A DNA stretch of 18,516 bases from SYHX01 sp049317645 (GTDB lineage: Bacteria > Bacteroidota > Bacteroidia > UBA7662), in the NCBI GenBank assembly GCA_049317645.1, contig JBMOHV010000036.1:1-18516 (forward strand), given 5' to 3'. Positions 1-7,278 of this stretch are shown one piece after another. The stretch's first letter is position 1. Every line of letters starts with the position of its first letter. The notes beneath the pieces are model-generated. The model ran no database searches. It was not told the DNA's origin and saw nothing but the letters and a program-made list of their open reading frames with translations. The translations under genes were made by a program, and so were the position numbers.

Positions 1-47
1 CACGGACACTAAAAACTCTGGAGCAACTCCGCGAAAACGCCTCGCCT

Positions 48-614
48 TTAGGGCTTGGCCTTCTGGAAGCCCAGGCTCACCGAATTAATGCAATACCGTA
101 AACCGGTCGGACGTGGTCCGTCATCAAAAACATGCCCCAAATGCCCATCACAGCGGGCGCAACGCACCTCAATTCGGATCATCCCATGGCTGATATCGCG
201 TAATTCACGGATACGGTCCTTGGCAATACCCTCGTAAAAAGAAGGCCATCCGCAACCGGCATCAAACTTGGTTTCGGAACGAAAAAGTTCGGCCCCACAG
301 CCTTTGCACACATAGGTTCCGGCCTCCCAATGCTGATCATAAACCCCGGTACGAGGCCGTTCGGTTCCTTGAAGGCGCAAAACCCTGTATTCTTCCGGGC
401 TTAGGCGTTGCTTCCATTCCTCGTCGGTCCTTTGACTCCATTCCGTGCTGCTGTCCGGGCCCTGAGGCAGGGCCGTTGGATCCAGAGCCTGCAAATCTTT
501 TGATTCGTGGTTCATAAAAAGGGGTTGTAAAAAAGTCCAGGAGCCTCCCACCGCCAAGGCGATTCCTAAGCTGAGTACGATGCCTGGTGCAAAAAGAAAA
601 CGTTGGGTGGACAT
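48..614 (-). CDS. msrB: Peptide-methionine (R)-S-oxide reductase, membrane-anchored
   Basis: Reduces methionine-R-sulfoxide in damaged proteins. The 188-residue product has the full MsrB fold signature. Zinc-binding CxxC pairs are at C103/C106 and C152/C155, GCGWPSF is at 120-126 (C121 is a likely resolving cysteine) and the catalytic cysteine is C175 in RYCINS. Residues about 9-29 form a hydrophobic segment after a short basic start, followed by a roughly 30-residue linker, so the enzyme is probably tethered to the membrane or exported. Single-domain cytosolic MsrB is usually about 140-150 residues, and the extra length here is this anchor. It is the last gene of the minus-strand unit, 26 nt after the DUF4442 gene. 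Family assignment is from motifs seen; the extracytoplasmic location is inferred. Confidence 0.95.
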   Translation of the reverse strand: MSTQRFLFAPGIVLSLGIALAVGGSWTFLQPLFMNHESKDLQALDPTALPQGPDSSTEWSQRTDEEWKQRLSPEEYRVLRLQGTERPRTGVYDQHWEAGTYVCKGCGAELFRSETKFDAGCGWPSFYEGIAKDRIRELRDISHGMIRIEVRCARCDGHLGHVFDDGPRPTGLRYCINSVSLGFQKAKP

Positions 615-640
615 AGGTTAGGCCCTTTGGCTGGCCGGTA

Positions 641-1153
641 TCAGCGCTGCCTAAAGGTCCAAGTAAAACGAAATTCTGCCATCAATTGTTTTGACTCGTT
701 GTAACAACGAGACACCAAGACGGTTCGGCAGGTATCCCCGCTTTGGGCCAGGGCCTCCAGGCATGGAATCAAGTCCCCGCCGTCTTCAAATTCAAAGGTC
801 AACCGTCCGACGGCTTTTTTGTGGTAAACGGCTTCCATCCCAGCCAAGAGCAGGCTGGCGTTCTTTTGGTTTTGACGCAAATAAACATAGGCGGGCAATC
901 CGGTGGACATTTCCGCGCCCATGGCCATGGCTGCGAAATACATGGAGCCAAAGGGGTTCCGATTCCAAAAGCCATGCCGCATGCGCACCACACAACGGCC
1001 GCCCTCCAAGACCTCCAGTCGCAATCCCGCCATCCATGCCAAAGGCAATTTGAACAACAAAAAAACGGGGAAGAGGTGCCGGTAAACCGTGGGCAACGAA
1101 GGCGATCGTGCGGGGATCGTTTTTGGGATTTCCTTCACGGTTTCAGATTTCAT
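641..1153 (-). CDS. DUF4442 hotdog-fold (PaaI-thioesterase-like) protein
   Basis: This 170-residue protein resembles the DUF4442 family, predicted hotdog-fold proteins related to acyl-CoA thioesterases. The diagnostic stretch is NRNPFGSMYFAAMAMGAEMS (about residues 65-84), the helix that wraps the hotdog sheet and usually carries the active site. Natural substrates of DUF4442 proteins are mostly unknown. I chose the ATG at 1153, which overlaps the end of the preceding gene by 11 nt. An ATG at 1222 is in frame but would overlap that gene by 80 nt and add 23 residues unlike the family. The 11-nt overlap suggests translational coupling to the upstream 154-aa gene. No signal peptide or membrane segment is evident. 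Confidence 0.8.
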   Translation of the reverse strand: MKSETVKEIPKTIPARSPSLPTVYRHLFPVFLLFKLPLAWMAGLRLEVLEGGRCVVRMRHGFWNRNPFGSMYFAAMAMGAEMSTGLPAYVYLRQNQKNASLLLAGMEAVYHKKAVGRLTFEFEDGGDLIPCLEALAQSGDTCRTVLVSRCYNESKQLMAEFRFTWTFRQR

Positions 1154-1607
1154 CCCCGCCTTCGACCACCGGATACGGGAAATAAACAAAGGCCGCCTGC
1201 TGAGGATCGGCCACAAAAACACAGATAAAATCGTTGGGGTCTTTCCAACTTTGTTTGAAGGTTTGGAATTGCTCCCGGCTCAAAATGGATTTGCGAACAA
1301 ATTCCTCCATCACCGAAACACGGATACTCCAGCGGGTATCCAATTGACGATGGTCCAGCAAAGGACGGCCCAAATCCGGTTGTCCGATGGCATAGGCCAC
1401 AAAGACCGGGTACTTGGAAGTTCCACTATCCAAAACCTCGTGGGAAATCCCCTGCAGGTAGGTGGCGTAATAGGTTAAATCCTTCTGCAAATCCGCCCAT
1501 TGAGGGGGAAGGGAAGGGGAATCATCGGGGGTGGAAGCGTCCTCGAAGGAGGAGGCGTCCTCGGAGGAGGAGGCGTCCTCGGGATCGAAAAAATCGTCAG
1601 GATTCAT
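1143..1607 (-). CDS. Conserved uncharacterised protein (154 aa) with acidic hexapeptide repeats
   Basis: I do not recognise a function. The product has two parts. Residues 1-34 are acidic, serine-rich and low in complexity, built on EDASSx hexapeptides. Residues 35-154 look globular, with a KYPVFVAYAIG strand (65-75), an EEFVRKSILSREQF helix (101-114) and a DFICVFVADP segment (126-135). The globular part resembles a small hypothetical protein I recall from other Bacteroidota, but I cannot name a domain. The ATG at 1607 lies 4 nt after the rlmD stop and is the only start that avoids a long overlap with rlmD; its stop overlaps the DUF4442 start. It is therefore embedded in the operon and probably expressed with rlmD. 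Confidence 0.75.
   Translation of the reverse strand: MNPDDFFDPEDASSSEDASSFEDASTPDDSPSLPPQWADLQKDLTYYATYLQGISHEVLDSGTSKYPVFVAYAIGQPDLGRPLLDHRQLDTRWSIRVSVMEEFVRKSILSREQFQTFKQSWKDPNDFICVFVADPQQAAFVYFPYPVVEGGDEI
1527..1580 (-). repeat. Three 18-bp tandem units encoding EDASSx
   Basis: Three imperfect 18-bp units in the 5' part of the 154-aa gene encode EDASSS, EDASSF and EDASTP (residues 10-27). The unit length is a multiple of three, so copy-number changes would keep the frame. Each unit also contains a short inverted repeat (TCCTC next to GAGGA), which may favour slippage. Confidence 0.8.
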
Positions 1608-1611
1608 AGAG

Positions 1612-3027
1612 CTACGGGTGTATGCGTTCCAAAAGGGCCAGGTTTTCGATATGAGCAGTTTGGGGGAATAGGTCCACCGGACGGTAGCGAAGCAAGCGAT
1701 AGGTATCGGACAAAGCCTGCAGGTCCCTGGCCTGGGTGGAGGCATTGCAAGATACATAAACCAAACGTTGGGCCCCACAGTTTTTGAGGGCCTCCACCAC
1801 ATCCGGATGCATGCCAGCGCGGGGCGGATCCACCACCACCACATCCGGGTAACCGTGCGCTTCAAAAAAATCAATGTTGAGCAATGCGGCCATATCGCCT
1901 GCAAAAAATTCGGTGTTATGAATGTCGTTTTGTTCAGCATTTCGGCAGGCATCGTCCACAGCGGCTTGGACATATTCGATGCCGACAACACGCGATGCTT
2001 TCTTGGCCAGAAACAAAGCGATGCTTCCGGTCCCGGTGTACAGATCGTAAACCAATTCCTGACCGCTCAGTCCGCACCATTCCCGGACCAGGCCCAGCAT
2101 GGCTTCGGCTTGTTGGGGGTTGGTTTGAAAAAACGAAGAGGCCGATATCCCAAAGGACAAGCCGTCCCAAACCTGTACCACCCTGTTTTGGCCTTTGTAG
2201 ACACGGATTTCCAGGCCTTCCAGGCTGTCGTTGGCCTTGGAATTGACCGTGTACAGGAGGTTTTCCACCGTTGGTAGGCGTTCTTGGACTCGATCCATCA
2301 GGGTTTTGAGGGTCTCCGGGTTGTCTTCGGAAACAGACAACAAAACCATCCACTCCCCCTGGGTGGTGTTTCGGACCATCAAATTTCGGAGGTAACCCGT
2401 GCGCTGACGAACATCGTAAAAGGTCAGACCCTGCTCGATGGCTGTTTCAAAAAAGGCAAGACGGATCTCATTCATCAAAGGGTCCATCAGGTGACATTCC
2501 TCCAAATGAACCACCCGCTCAAAACGGCCGGGTAGATGAAAGCCCAGCCCGTTACGATTCAATTCATCGTTCGTTAATTCGTCCGTAGTCAACCAGCGGC
2601 GATTGGTAAACGTAAATTCTAATTTGTTACGAAAAGCATAGGTTCGAGGGGCGCCCAGGGGTTCTTGAATTTCGACGTCGCTCAAATCCATGCCCCCCAA
2701 GCGGACCAAGGCATCACGAACCTGACCGGCCTTGTACATCAACTGGGTTTCGTAGGCCAAATTCTGCCATTTACATCCCCCACACAGCCCAAAATGCTTA
2801 CAAACCGGTTCCACCCGATGCGGCGATGGCTCCAAAAGGCGCAAAACCCGCCCCACCATGTACCGTGGTTTTTGGCGAAAAACCTGAACTTCAACCCGAT
2901 CTCCGGGCAATCCGCCCTCCACAAATAGAACCTTGGTTTCGGTTTTGGCGACGCCCATTCCGTCTTCGCCCATTCCGGTAACAATGCATTCTATAACGGG
3001 CATGGGTTTGGGTTGGGGACGGGGCAT
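1612..3027 (-). CDS. rlmD: 23S rRNA (uracil-5-)-methyltransferase, RumA/RlmD family
   Basis: SAM-dependent enzyme that makes 5-methyluridine in 23S rRNA. The order of elements in the 471 residues fits the TrmA/RumA family. A TRAM-like RNA-binding domain covers about 10-65. Four 4Fe-4S ligand cysteines are at C76, C82, C85 and C178. The substrate and SAM-site segment SFFQTN is at 298-303, the SAM motif DLYTGTG at 328-334, DPPRAG at 400-405, the catalytic cysteine at C427 in YVSCNAS, and a general-base glutamate at E461 in HIEN. The motif set is complete, so it should be active. RlmD and RlmCD (U1939 versus U747) cannot be separated from sequence alone. ATG 3027 gives a proline/lysine-rich start; the ATG for residue 9 is an alternative. 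It lies 48 nt after the hydrolase gene. Confidence 0.93.
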   Translation of the reverse strand: MPRPQPKPMPVIECIVTGMGEDGMGVAKTETKVLFVEGGLPGDRVEVQVFRQKPRYMVGRVLRLLEPSPHRVEPVCKHFGLCGGCKWQNLAYETQLMYKAGQVRDALVRLGGMDLSDVEIQEPLGAPRTYAFRNKLEFTFTNRRWLTTDELTNDELNRNGLGFHLPGRFERVVHLEECHLMDPLMNEIRLAFFETAIEQGLTFYDVRQRTGYLRNLMVRNTTQGEWMVLLSVSEDNPETLKTLMDRVQERLPTVENLLYTVNSKANDSLEGLEIRVYKGQNRVVQVWDGLSFGISASSFFQTNPQQAEAMLGLVREWCGLSGQELVYDLYTGTGSIALFLAKKASRVVGIEYVQAAVDDACRNAEQNDIHNTEFFAGDMAALLNIDFFEAHGYPDVVVVDPPRAGMHPDVVEALKNCGAQRLVYVSCNASTQARDLQALSDTYRLLRYRPVDLFPQTAHIENLALLERIHP

Positions 3028-3042
3028 GTAAGTGAAGGATTA

Positions 3043-3068
3043 GGGGGAGGGGGTTCGGCGGGAGGGGG
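3043..3068 (+). other. G-quadruplex-type motif just upstream of rlmD
   Basis: On the plus strand four G-runs (5, 5, 3 and 5 long) are separated by loops of 1, 6 and 1 bases. This meets the usual G3+N1-7 pattern. It lies in the 48-nt gap before the rlmD start, on the template strand of rlmD, so the mRNA is C-rich here. The motif is seen directly; folding in the cell is not shown. Confidence 0.5.
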
Positions 3069-3075
3069 AATTGAT

Positions 3076-3888
3076 TTACCAATTCATCCAAGGACTCCAA
3101 AATTCCTTCAACGCATCGGTTAATTCGTTGGGACGATCGGCATGCACCCAATGACCGGCACCTTGAATGGTGACCAAACGACTTTGGGGGAAACAGCGGG
3201 CGATTTGCTCAAAGTCGGCATCGCTCACGTACCCGGATTCTTGGCCCCTTATCACCAAACAAGGAATTTGAATCGGCGCATGATCGGCCAAAGAGGTTCC
3301 AATCGCATCCAAAGACCGAAGCAGGGGATCCAAGGCAATGCGCCAGCGGAAGGCGCCTGTCGAATCTCGTTCAATGTTTTTGAGAATGAACAGCCGAGTT
3401 CCTTCCTCGGGCACCGAGGGTTGCAGGGCCCTATCCAAATCGGAACGGGTGGTGCAGGCCGCGAGGTCCAGGGCCTTCATGGCCTCCAGCATGGATCGGT
3501 GGGTATCCAAGCGATAGGCTCGACGGGCGATATCCACGACCACCAAGCTCTTGAGTCGATTGGGTGCGAGGGCCGCAAAACGCATGGCGGCCTTGCCACC
3601 CATGGAATGACCCAACAAGTGAATCGCTTCCAGGCCCCGGGTATCCATCCATTCCAGCAAATCCCCGGCCAGCAAATCGTACCCAAATTCCTCGGATCGA
3701 AAGGATTTGCCGTGGTTGCGTTGGTCTGGAAGGTAAACCTTCCAGCGATGCTCCAAGCGACGCGCGATGCTCATCCAATTATCCCCCGACCCAAATACAC
3801 CGTGCAGAATTACCAAAGGCTCACCGGAGCCTACCTCCAAAACATGCCAACCTTGACCGGCAGAAGAGAAAGATTCGTTGGAATGCAT
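3076..3888 (-). CDS. Alpha/beta-hydrolase, YbfF-like esterase
   Basis: A 270-residue alpha/beta-hydrolase, probably a carboxylesterase acting on small esters or thioesters. The oxyanion-hole HG is at 29-30, the nucleophile elbow GHSMG at 93-97 (S95), the likely acid D119 in VVVDIA, and the catalytic histidine H246 in GAGHWVH. PDQRNHGKS (54-62) is typical of the YbfF branch. The substrate is unknown. The frame is open further upstream to 4251, but that part would run into the divergent gene at 4052 and does not resemble the family. The ATG at 3888 gives a standard-length enzyme beginning just before the first beta strand. It is the first gene of the minus-strand unit; a candidate promoter lies about 70 nt upstream. 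Confidence 0.9.
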   Translation of the reverse strand: MHSNESFSSAGQGWHVLEVGSGEPLVILHGVFGSGDNWMSIARRLEHRWKVYLPDQRNHGKSFRSEEFGYDLLAGDLLEWMDTRGLEAIHLLGHSMGGKAAMRFAALAPNRLKSLVVVDIARRAYRLDTHRSMLEAMKALDLAACTTRSDLDRALQPSVPEEGTRLFILKNIERDSTGAFRWRIALDPLLRSLDAIGTSLADHAPIQIPCLVIRGQESGYVSDADFEQIARCFPQSRLVTIQGAGHWVHADRPNELTDALKEFWSPWMNW

Positions 3889-3956
3889 GGACGGCAGGGA
3901 CAAAAGCGTGTTGCGAACGAGATCGAGGGGGCGTTGGGGGTGGGTTGGACCGGCTA

Positions 3957-3993
3957 CAAAGGTAAAGCGAGGAGGAAGCCCGGACGCGACAAA
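3957..3993 (-). promoter_or_regulatory. Candidate Bacteroidota promoter for the hydrolase-rlmD-msrB unit
   Basis: On the minus strand TACCTTTG (3964-3957) matches the TAnnTTTG -7 element. A TTTG -33 candidate is at 3993-3990, but the 25-nt spacer is longer than the usual 19 or so. Predicted transcription start is about 3950, leaving a leader of about 60 nt. The -33 half is weak. Confidence 0.4.
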
Positions 3994-4051
3994 CCCAGGC
4001 CCCCCCAAAACCTTTTGGATTCTCAGGGGTCTTGTATGAAAGCAACCTTCG

Positions 4052-4783
4052 ATGAGCCTGCGGCCACCCATCCTGCCCCCTTGGCATCCTGACACCAACA
4101 TCTGCGATTTGTTGATGGTTTTGCCGACCGCAGGGGCCGAATTGGAGCGCTTGGGGGTGCCTACACCGGCCGTTATTGATTGCCTAACCATCGAGCAAGT
4201 GGCCCAAAGCATCGGTTGGGACTCCTGGGCCTTGCTGGGATTTTTGGTCAACGGCCTAAGTATTTCGGATAATAGTACCCGCCCCGGCAGCGATGCTGAA
4301 ATTTCGAGCCTGATTGGTTCTCTACGCGCGGACCATGCCCTTTTGCTGGGGAATGGTCTTCGCCAACTTCGGCAAAGCCTGGAAAGCGATCCGCTTTTTG
4401 AGACGATTTTGGACGATTTTGAAATCCTAGCGGCCGAAATCGCTTGTCATTTCCTCCTGGAAGAAGAGGAATGGTTTCCTTACCTACAGGTTCTGAACGA
4501 AGGCATCGCGGGCCTGCGTTCGCATGCCGTCTGCCTAGAGGCCATGCAAAACCATGCCCTCACCGAGGACCCGGACATTCAGGATCTATTTAAAATGTTC
4601 CAACACATGATGGATTCGGCTCAAAGTATCTATCAGGAGGACCCTTCATCGGACTCCAAACAACAATTATTGAAAGACTTGCAAGCCTTCGGTCAAAGCT
4701 GGATGGATCACGAAAACCGCGAGGCACAGGAGCTGTTTCCAAAGATTGTGGACCTCGAAAACCGGCTTTTGCGCTTGAACTAA
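4052..4783 (+). CDS. Hemerythrin-like (HHE) protein with a divergent DUF542-like N-terminus
   Basis: This 243-residue protein looks like a distant RIC/YtfE/ScdA relative, a di-iron protein linked to repair or protection of iron-sulfur clusters under nitrosative or oxidative stress. Residues about 16-66 resemble the DUF542 helical domain, but the usual CCxG cysteine motif is absent after LERLGV (31-36). The C-terminal helical part carries plausible iron ligands: H95, H133 with E137 (HFLLE), H158 or H185, and H220 with E224 (HENRE). That is the right number and order for a di-iron site. It is transcribed divergently from the hydrolase gene, and a dehydrogenase promoter sits over its last codons. 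I see no clear promoter of its own. Function beyond the fold is inferred. Confidence 0.75.
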   Translation: MSLRPPILPPWHPDTNICDLLMVLPTAGAELERLGVPTPAVIDCLTIEQVAQSIGWDSWALLGFLVNGLSISDNSTRPGSDAEISSLIGSLRADHALLLGNGLRQLRQSLESDPLFETILDDFEILAAEIACHFLLEEEEWFPYLQVLNEGIAGLRSHAVCLEAMQNHALTEDPDIQDLFKMFQHMMDSAQSIYQEDPSSDSKQQLLKDLQAFGQSWMDHENREAQELFPKIVDLENRLLRLN

Positions 4784-4798
4784 GGCGTCCTATCTTTG
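4768..4798 (+). promoter_or_regulatory. Bacteroidota-type promoter of the dehydrogenase-mscS-GNAT-kdsB unit
   Basis: TTTG (4768-4771), exactly 19 nt, then TATCTTTG (4791-4798) is an essentially perfect match to the Bacteroidota -33/-7 promoter. The -33 half lies in the last codons of the hemerythrin-like gene. The predicted start is about 4804-4805, giving a leader of about 30 nt before the ATG at 4834. Confidence 0.8.
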
Positions 4799-4826
4799 AA
4801 AGCGCGGGTTCTACCCCTCCCGCTTT
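4799..4826 (+). other. Stem-loop at the promoter/leader of the dehydrogenase gene
   Basis: AAAGCGCGGG (4799-4808) pairs with CCCGCTTT (4819-4826) around a 10-nt loop with one bulged C, followed by a short T-run that ends in TGG. It could end transcripts from the hemerythrin-like gene, but the T-tract is poor. It also spans the predicted transcription start of the dehydrogenase, so only part of it would be in that mRNA. Confidence 0.45.
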
Positions 4827-4833
4827 TGGAAAT

Positions 4834-6168
4834 ATGTCGGAAAAACCCATCCTCGAACGCCTCAAAGTATTCGAAAACCAAGCTCCTGAAATTGTATTTG
4901 AATGGAACGATGCCCCAACCGGTGCCCGTGGCTGGGCGGTGCTCAATTCCCTACGGGGTGGGGCCGCCGGCGGAGGAACGCGGATGCGCAAAGGTTTGGA
5001 CCGGCGGGAGGTTGAATCCCTGGCCAAAACCATGGAAATCAAATTCACCGTCTCGGGACCTGCGATCGGGGGGGCCAAATCCGGTATTGACTTTGATCCA
5101 TCCGACCCCCGCAAAGACCAAGTCCTCAAACGGTGGTACAAGGCTTTGGACCCCTTGCTCAAAAATTTTTACGGAACAGGCGGTGACCTGAATGTGGACG
5201 AAATCCACGAGGTCATTCCCTACACCCTGGCCAACGACCTGCAACATCCCCAACAAGGGGTGGTTCAAGGTCATTACGGTCGCCACCTCCGCGAAAAACG
5301 CCTGGCCCAATTGCGCGAAGGGGTCAGCCTCCCGGTGACCGACCCTTTGTTCACCCCGGCTCACCACAGCATCCCCGGTCCCGGCCCCGAACATCTGCCC
5401 ACCATGACCATCGCGGACCTTATCACGGGATGGGGCGTCGCCGAATCCGTCCTCGCCTATTACGCCTCCCAGGCCGGGACCCCCAACCCAACAGGTGGTT
5501 CATGGATTTTGGAGGGTCACCCCGCCTTCAAAGATCGCCTGGTCCTCGTACAGGGTTGGGGCAATGTCGCCGCAACCGCTGCCTATTACTTGTGTTATGC
5601 CGGGATGAAAATCCAAGGCATCCTGGACCGGGAATACGGCTGGGTGGCCGACCAAGGCGCCCCGCTCGATCTGGAGGCTTGCCGCCGGCTCCTCCTGATG
5701 CGCCGCGGAAACGCCCTGAACCCGGATGCCATCCCTTGCCGATCTCACCACGAAGCCGCCCCCTTGTTCTGGGCGCAGGCGGCCGATGTTTTTGTGCCGG
5801 CGGCCGCCTCCCGCCTTGTGACTGGAGAGCAAATCAACTCTCTGATAAACAAAGGTTTGAACCTGGTTGCCTGCGGTGCGAATGTACCCTTTGCCGACCC
5901 CGAAATCTTTATGGGACCCATTGCCAGGTCGGTGGATGAACGCATCGCGGTCCTTCCTGACTTCGTCGCAAATTGTGGGATGGCCCGGGTTTTTGCCTAC
6001 CTGATGCAGGACGACCCTGGCATGCAAGCCCGTGACATCTTTGAAGATGTGGCCCTCACCATTCGACAGGCCGTGCAGGGTTGCCTCTCCCATAACACAG
6101 CTCCTTCAACGAACCTTTGTCTCGAAGGCTACCGACGGGCTCTGAATCAATTGCAACCCACCAATTAA
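4834..6168 (+). CDS. Glu/Leu/Phe/Val dehydrogenase family protein
   Basis: NAD(P)-dependent oxidative deaminase of amino acids to 2-oxo acids plus ammonia, in central nitrogen metabolism. The 444 residues have the two expected domains. In the N-terminal dimerisation/substrate domain, K70 in MEIKF and the catalytic lysine K82 in GGAKSG match the family, and the likely catalytic aspartate is D118 in GTGGDLN. In the C-terminal Rossmann domain, VQGWGNVA (239-246) is the dinucleotide loop and D265 ends the second strand. CGANVPFADPEIF lies about 345-357. The GGAKSGIDFDP and GWGNVA variants match, from memory, a branch common in Bacteroidota; substrate preference (glutamate, leucine, phenylalanine or valine) cannot be read from it. 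It is first in its operon, with a strong promoter; mscS starts 3 nt after its stop. Confidence 0.9.
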   Translation: MSEKPILERLKVFENQAPEIVFEWNDAPTGARGWAVLNSLRGGAAGGGTRMRKGLDRREVESLAKTMEIKFTVSGPAIGGAKSGIDFDPSDPRKDQVLKRWYKALDPLLKNFYGTGGDLNVDEIHEVIPYTLANDLQHPQQGVVQGHYGRHLREKRLAQLREGVSLPVTDPLFTPAHHSIPGPGPEHLPTMTIADLITGWGVAESVLAYYASQAGTPNPTGGSWILEGHPAFKDRLVLVQGWGNVAATAAYYLCYAGMKIQGILDREYGWVADQGAPLDLEACRRLLLMRRGNALNPDAIPCRSHHEAAPLFWAQAADVFVPAAASRLVTGEQINSLINKGLNLVACGANVPFADPEIFMGPIARSVDERIAVLPDFVANCGMARVFAYLMQDDPGMQARDIFEDVALTIRQAVQGCLSHNTAPSTNLCLEGYRRALNQLQPTN

Positions 6169-6171
6169 GCC

Positions 6172-7272
6172 ATGCAAAACACCATAAATTCGTTGTTACA
6201 ACACAGCTGGGCAGGACAAACCCTGCTTCAATGGGTCCTTTCCATGGGTGTTTTGGTGTTTATTTTGTTTTTTAACGGCCCCCTGTCCAGGCTTATTAAT
6301 ATGCTGGTTTACAGGCTTTTTAGTGAGCGGGACATCGAGCGGAGGCGCCTCTTCAATCGCCTGACCGGCAAACCCCTCCGGCGCTTTTTGGTTTTTGTGG
6401 CTCTCATGGCGGCTTTTAGCATCTTGAACATCCCGTTGAAAGTGGTTTGGTTCGCAAAGCCCATCCGTTTTCATTTTTATATCGATATTCTACTGCAATT
6501 GGGATTGGTTTGGTACGGGGCCAAAACCCTGCTCAAAGTCGCTGATTTTGTGGCCGATGTTTGGCAACAAAAAGCAGCCAAAGACCCCGAGAAAATCCAG
6601 GACCAATGGGTTCCCTATATCAAAGACGGGATCAAGGTGGGGGTCATGCTTTCGGCCTTTCTTTTTGTTATTGGCATTGTTTTTCAGGCCAATATCGCCG
6701 CCCTCATTGGTGGTCTAGGGATTGGTGGTTTGGCCGTGGCCCTGGCCGCCCAAGAAAGCCTGGCCAATTTACTCGGCTCTTTTACCATTTTTCTGGACAA
6801 GCCCTTCACGGTAGGAGATACCATTGAATTCAAGGGGATTACAGGGACCGTTGAAAATGTAGGCTTTCGTTCCACCCGTATCCGCACCCTGGATAAATCT
6901 TTTGTTACCATTCCAAACAAAGCATTGGTGACCGAGCCTCTAAACAACATCACCGAAAGCACCCACCGACGGGCTTCTTTTCAGTTGGGTCTGGTTTACC
7001 AAACCACCCCCGATATCCTGCGAACGGTTATCCAAGAAATCAAAACACTGTTGAACGAGCATCCCATGATTGACGAGCATCCGGTGGTTTCGTTTTTTGG
7101 TTACGGAGAAAGCTCGCTGGACCTGCAAATTATTTACCTGGTCAAAACCCCGGATTACAACGAGTACCTCCGGGTCCGCGAAGAAATCAACTTTGGAATT
7201 TACGCGGTCATCAGTCGTCATCCGACCGATTTTGCTTTTCCAACCCGGACCATGGTCACCGCTCACGACTAA
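6172..7272 (+). CDS. MscS-family small-conductance mechanosensitive channel
   Basis: Inner-membrane channel that opens when membrane tension rises, releasing solutes in osmotic downshock. The 366 residues show about five hydrophobic segments (roughly 18-36, 70-88, 102-120, 155-172 and 173-204). The last is the pore-lining helix: alanine- and glycine-rich (ALIGGLGIGGLAVALAAQ, 177-194), then SLANLLGSF. The MscS beta domain follows, with DKPFTVGDTIEF at 209-220, TGTVENVGFRSTRIRT at 224-239 and VTIPN at 245-249. E. coli MscS is 286 residues with three helices; this one has extra N-terminal helices, as in YnaI/YbdG-like members. The 3-nt gap to the dehydrogenase implies co-transcription. The family is certain; the gating ion preference is not known. 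Confidence 0.93.
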   Translation: MQNTINSLLQHSWAGQTLLQWVLSMGVLVFILFFNGPLSRLINMLVYRLFSERDIERRRLFNRLTGKPLRRFLVFVALMAAFSILNIPLKVVWFAKPIRFHFYIDILLQLGLVWYGAKTLLKVADFVADVWQQKAAKDPEKIQDQWVPYIKDGIKVGVMLSAFLFVIGIVFQANIAALIGGLGIGGLAVALAAQESLANLLGSFTIFLDKPFTVGDTIEFKGITGTVENVGFRSTRIRTLDKSFVTIPNKALVTEPLNNITESTHRRASFQLGLVYQTTPDILRTVIQEIKTLLNEHPMIDEHPVVSFFGYGESSLDLQIIYLVKTPDYNEYLRVREEINFGIYAVISRHPTDFAFPTRTMVTAHD

Positions 7273-7278
7273 AAATTC

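Noticed and set aside
1..47. Possible terminator after msrB (minus-strand GGAG-TTG-CTCC followed by AGAGTTTTT)
   Set aside because: The stem is only 4 bp and the T-run is offset by four bases, so it is too weak to call. Nothing else is visible in these 47 bases.
4005..4018. CCAAAACCTTTTGG inverted repeat in the hydrolase/hemerythrin divergent gap
   Set aside because: Six-base arms of low complexity are expected by chance, and there is no second copy to suggest an operator.
3889..4251. N-terminal extension of the hydrolase up to 4251
   Set aside because: It overlaps the divergent hemerythrin-like gene by 200 nt, covers the candidate promoter and has no resemblance to the family.
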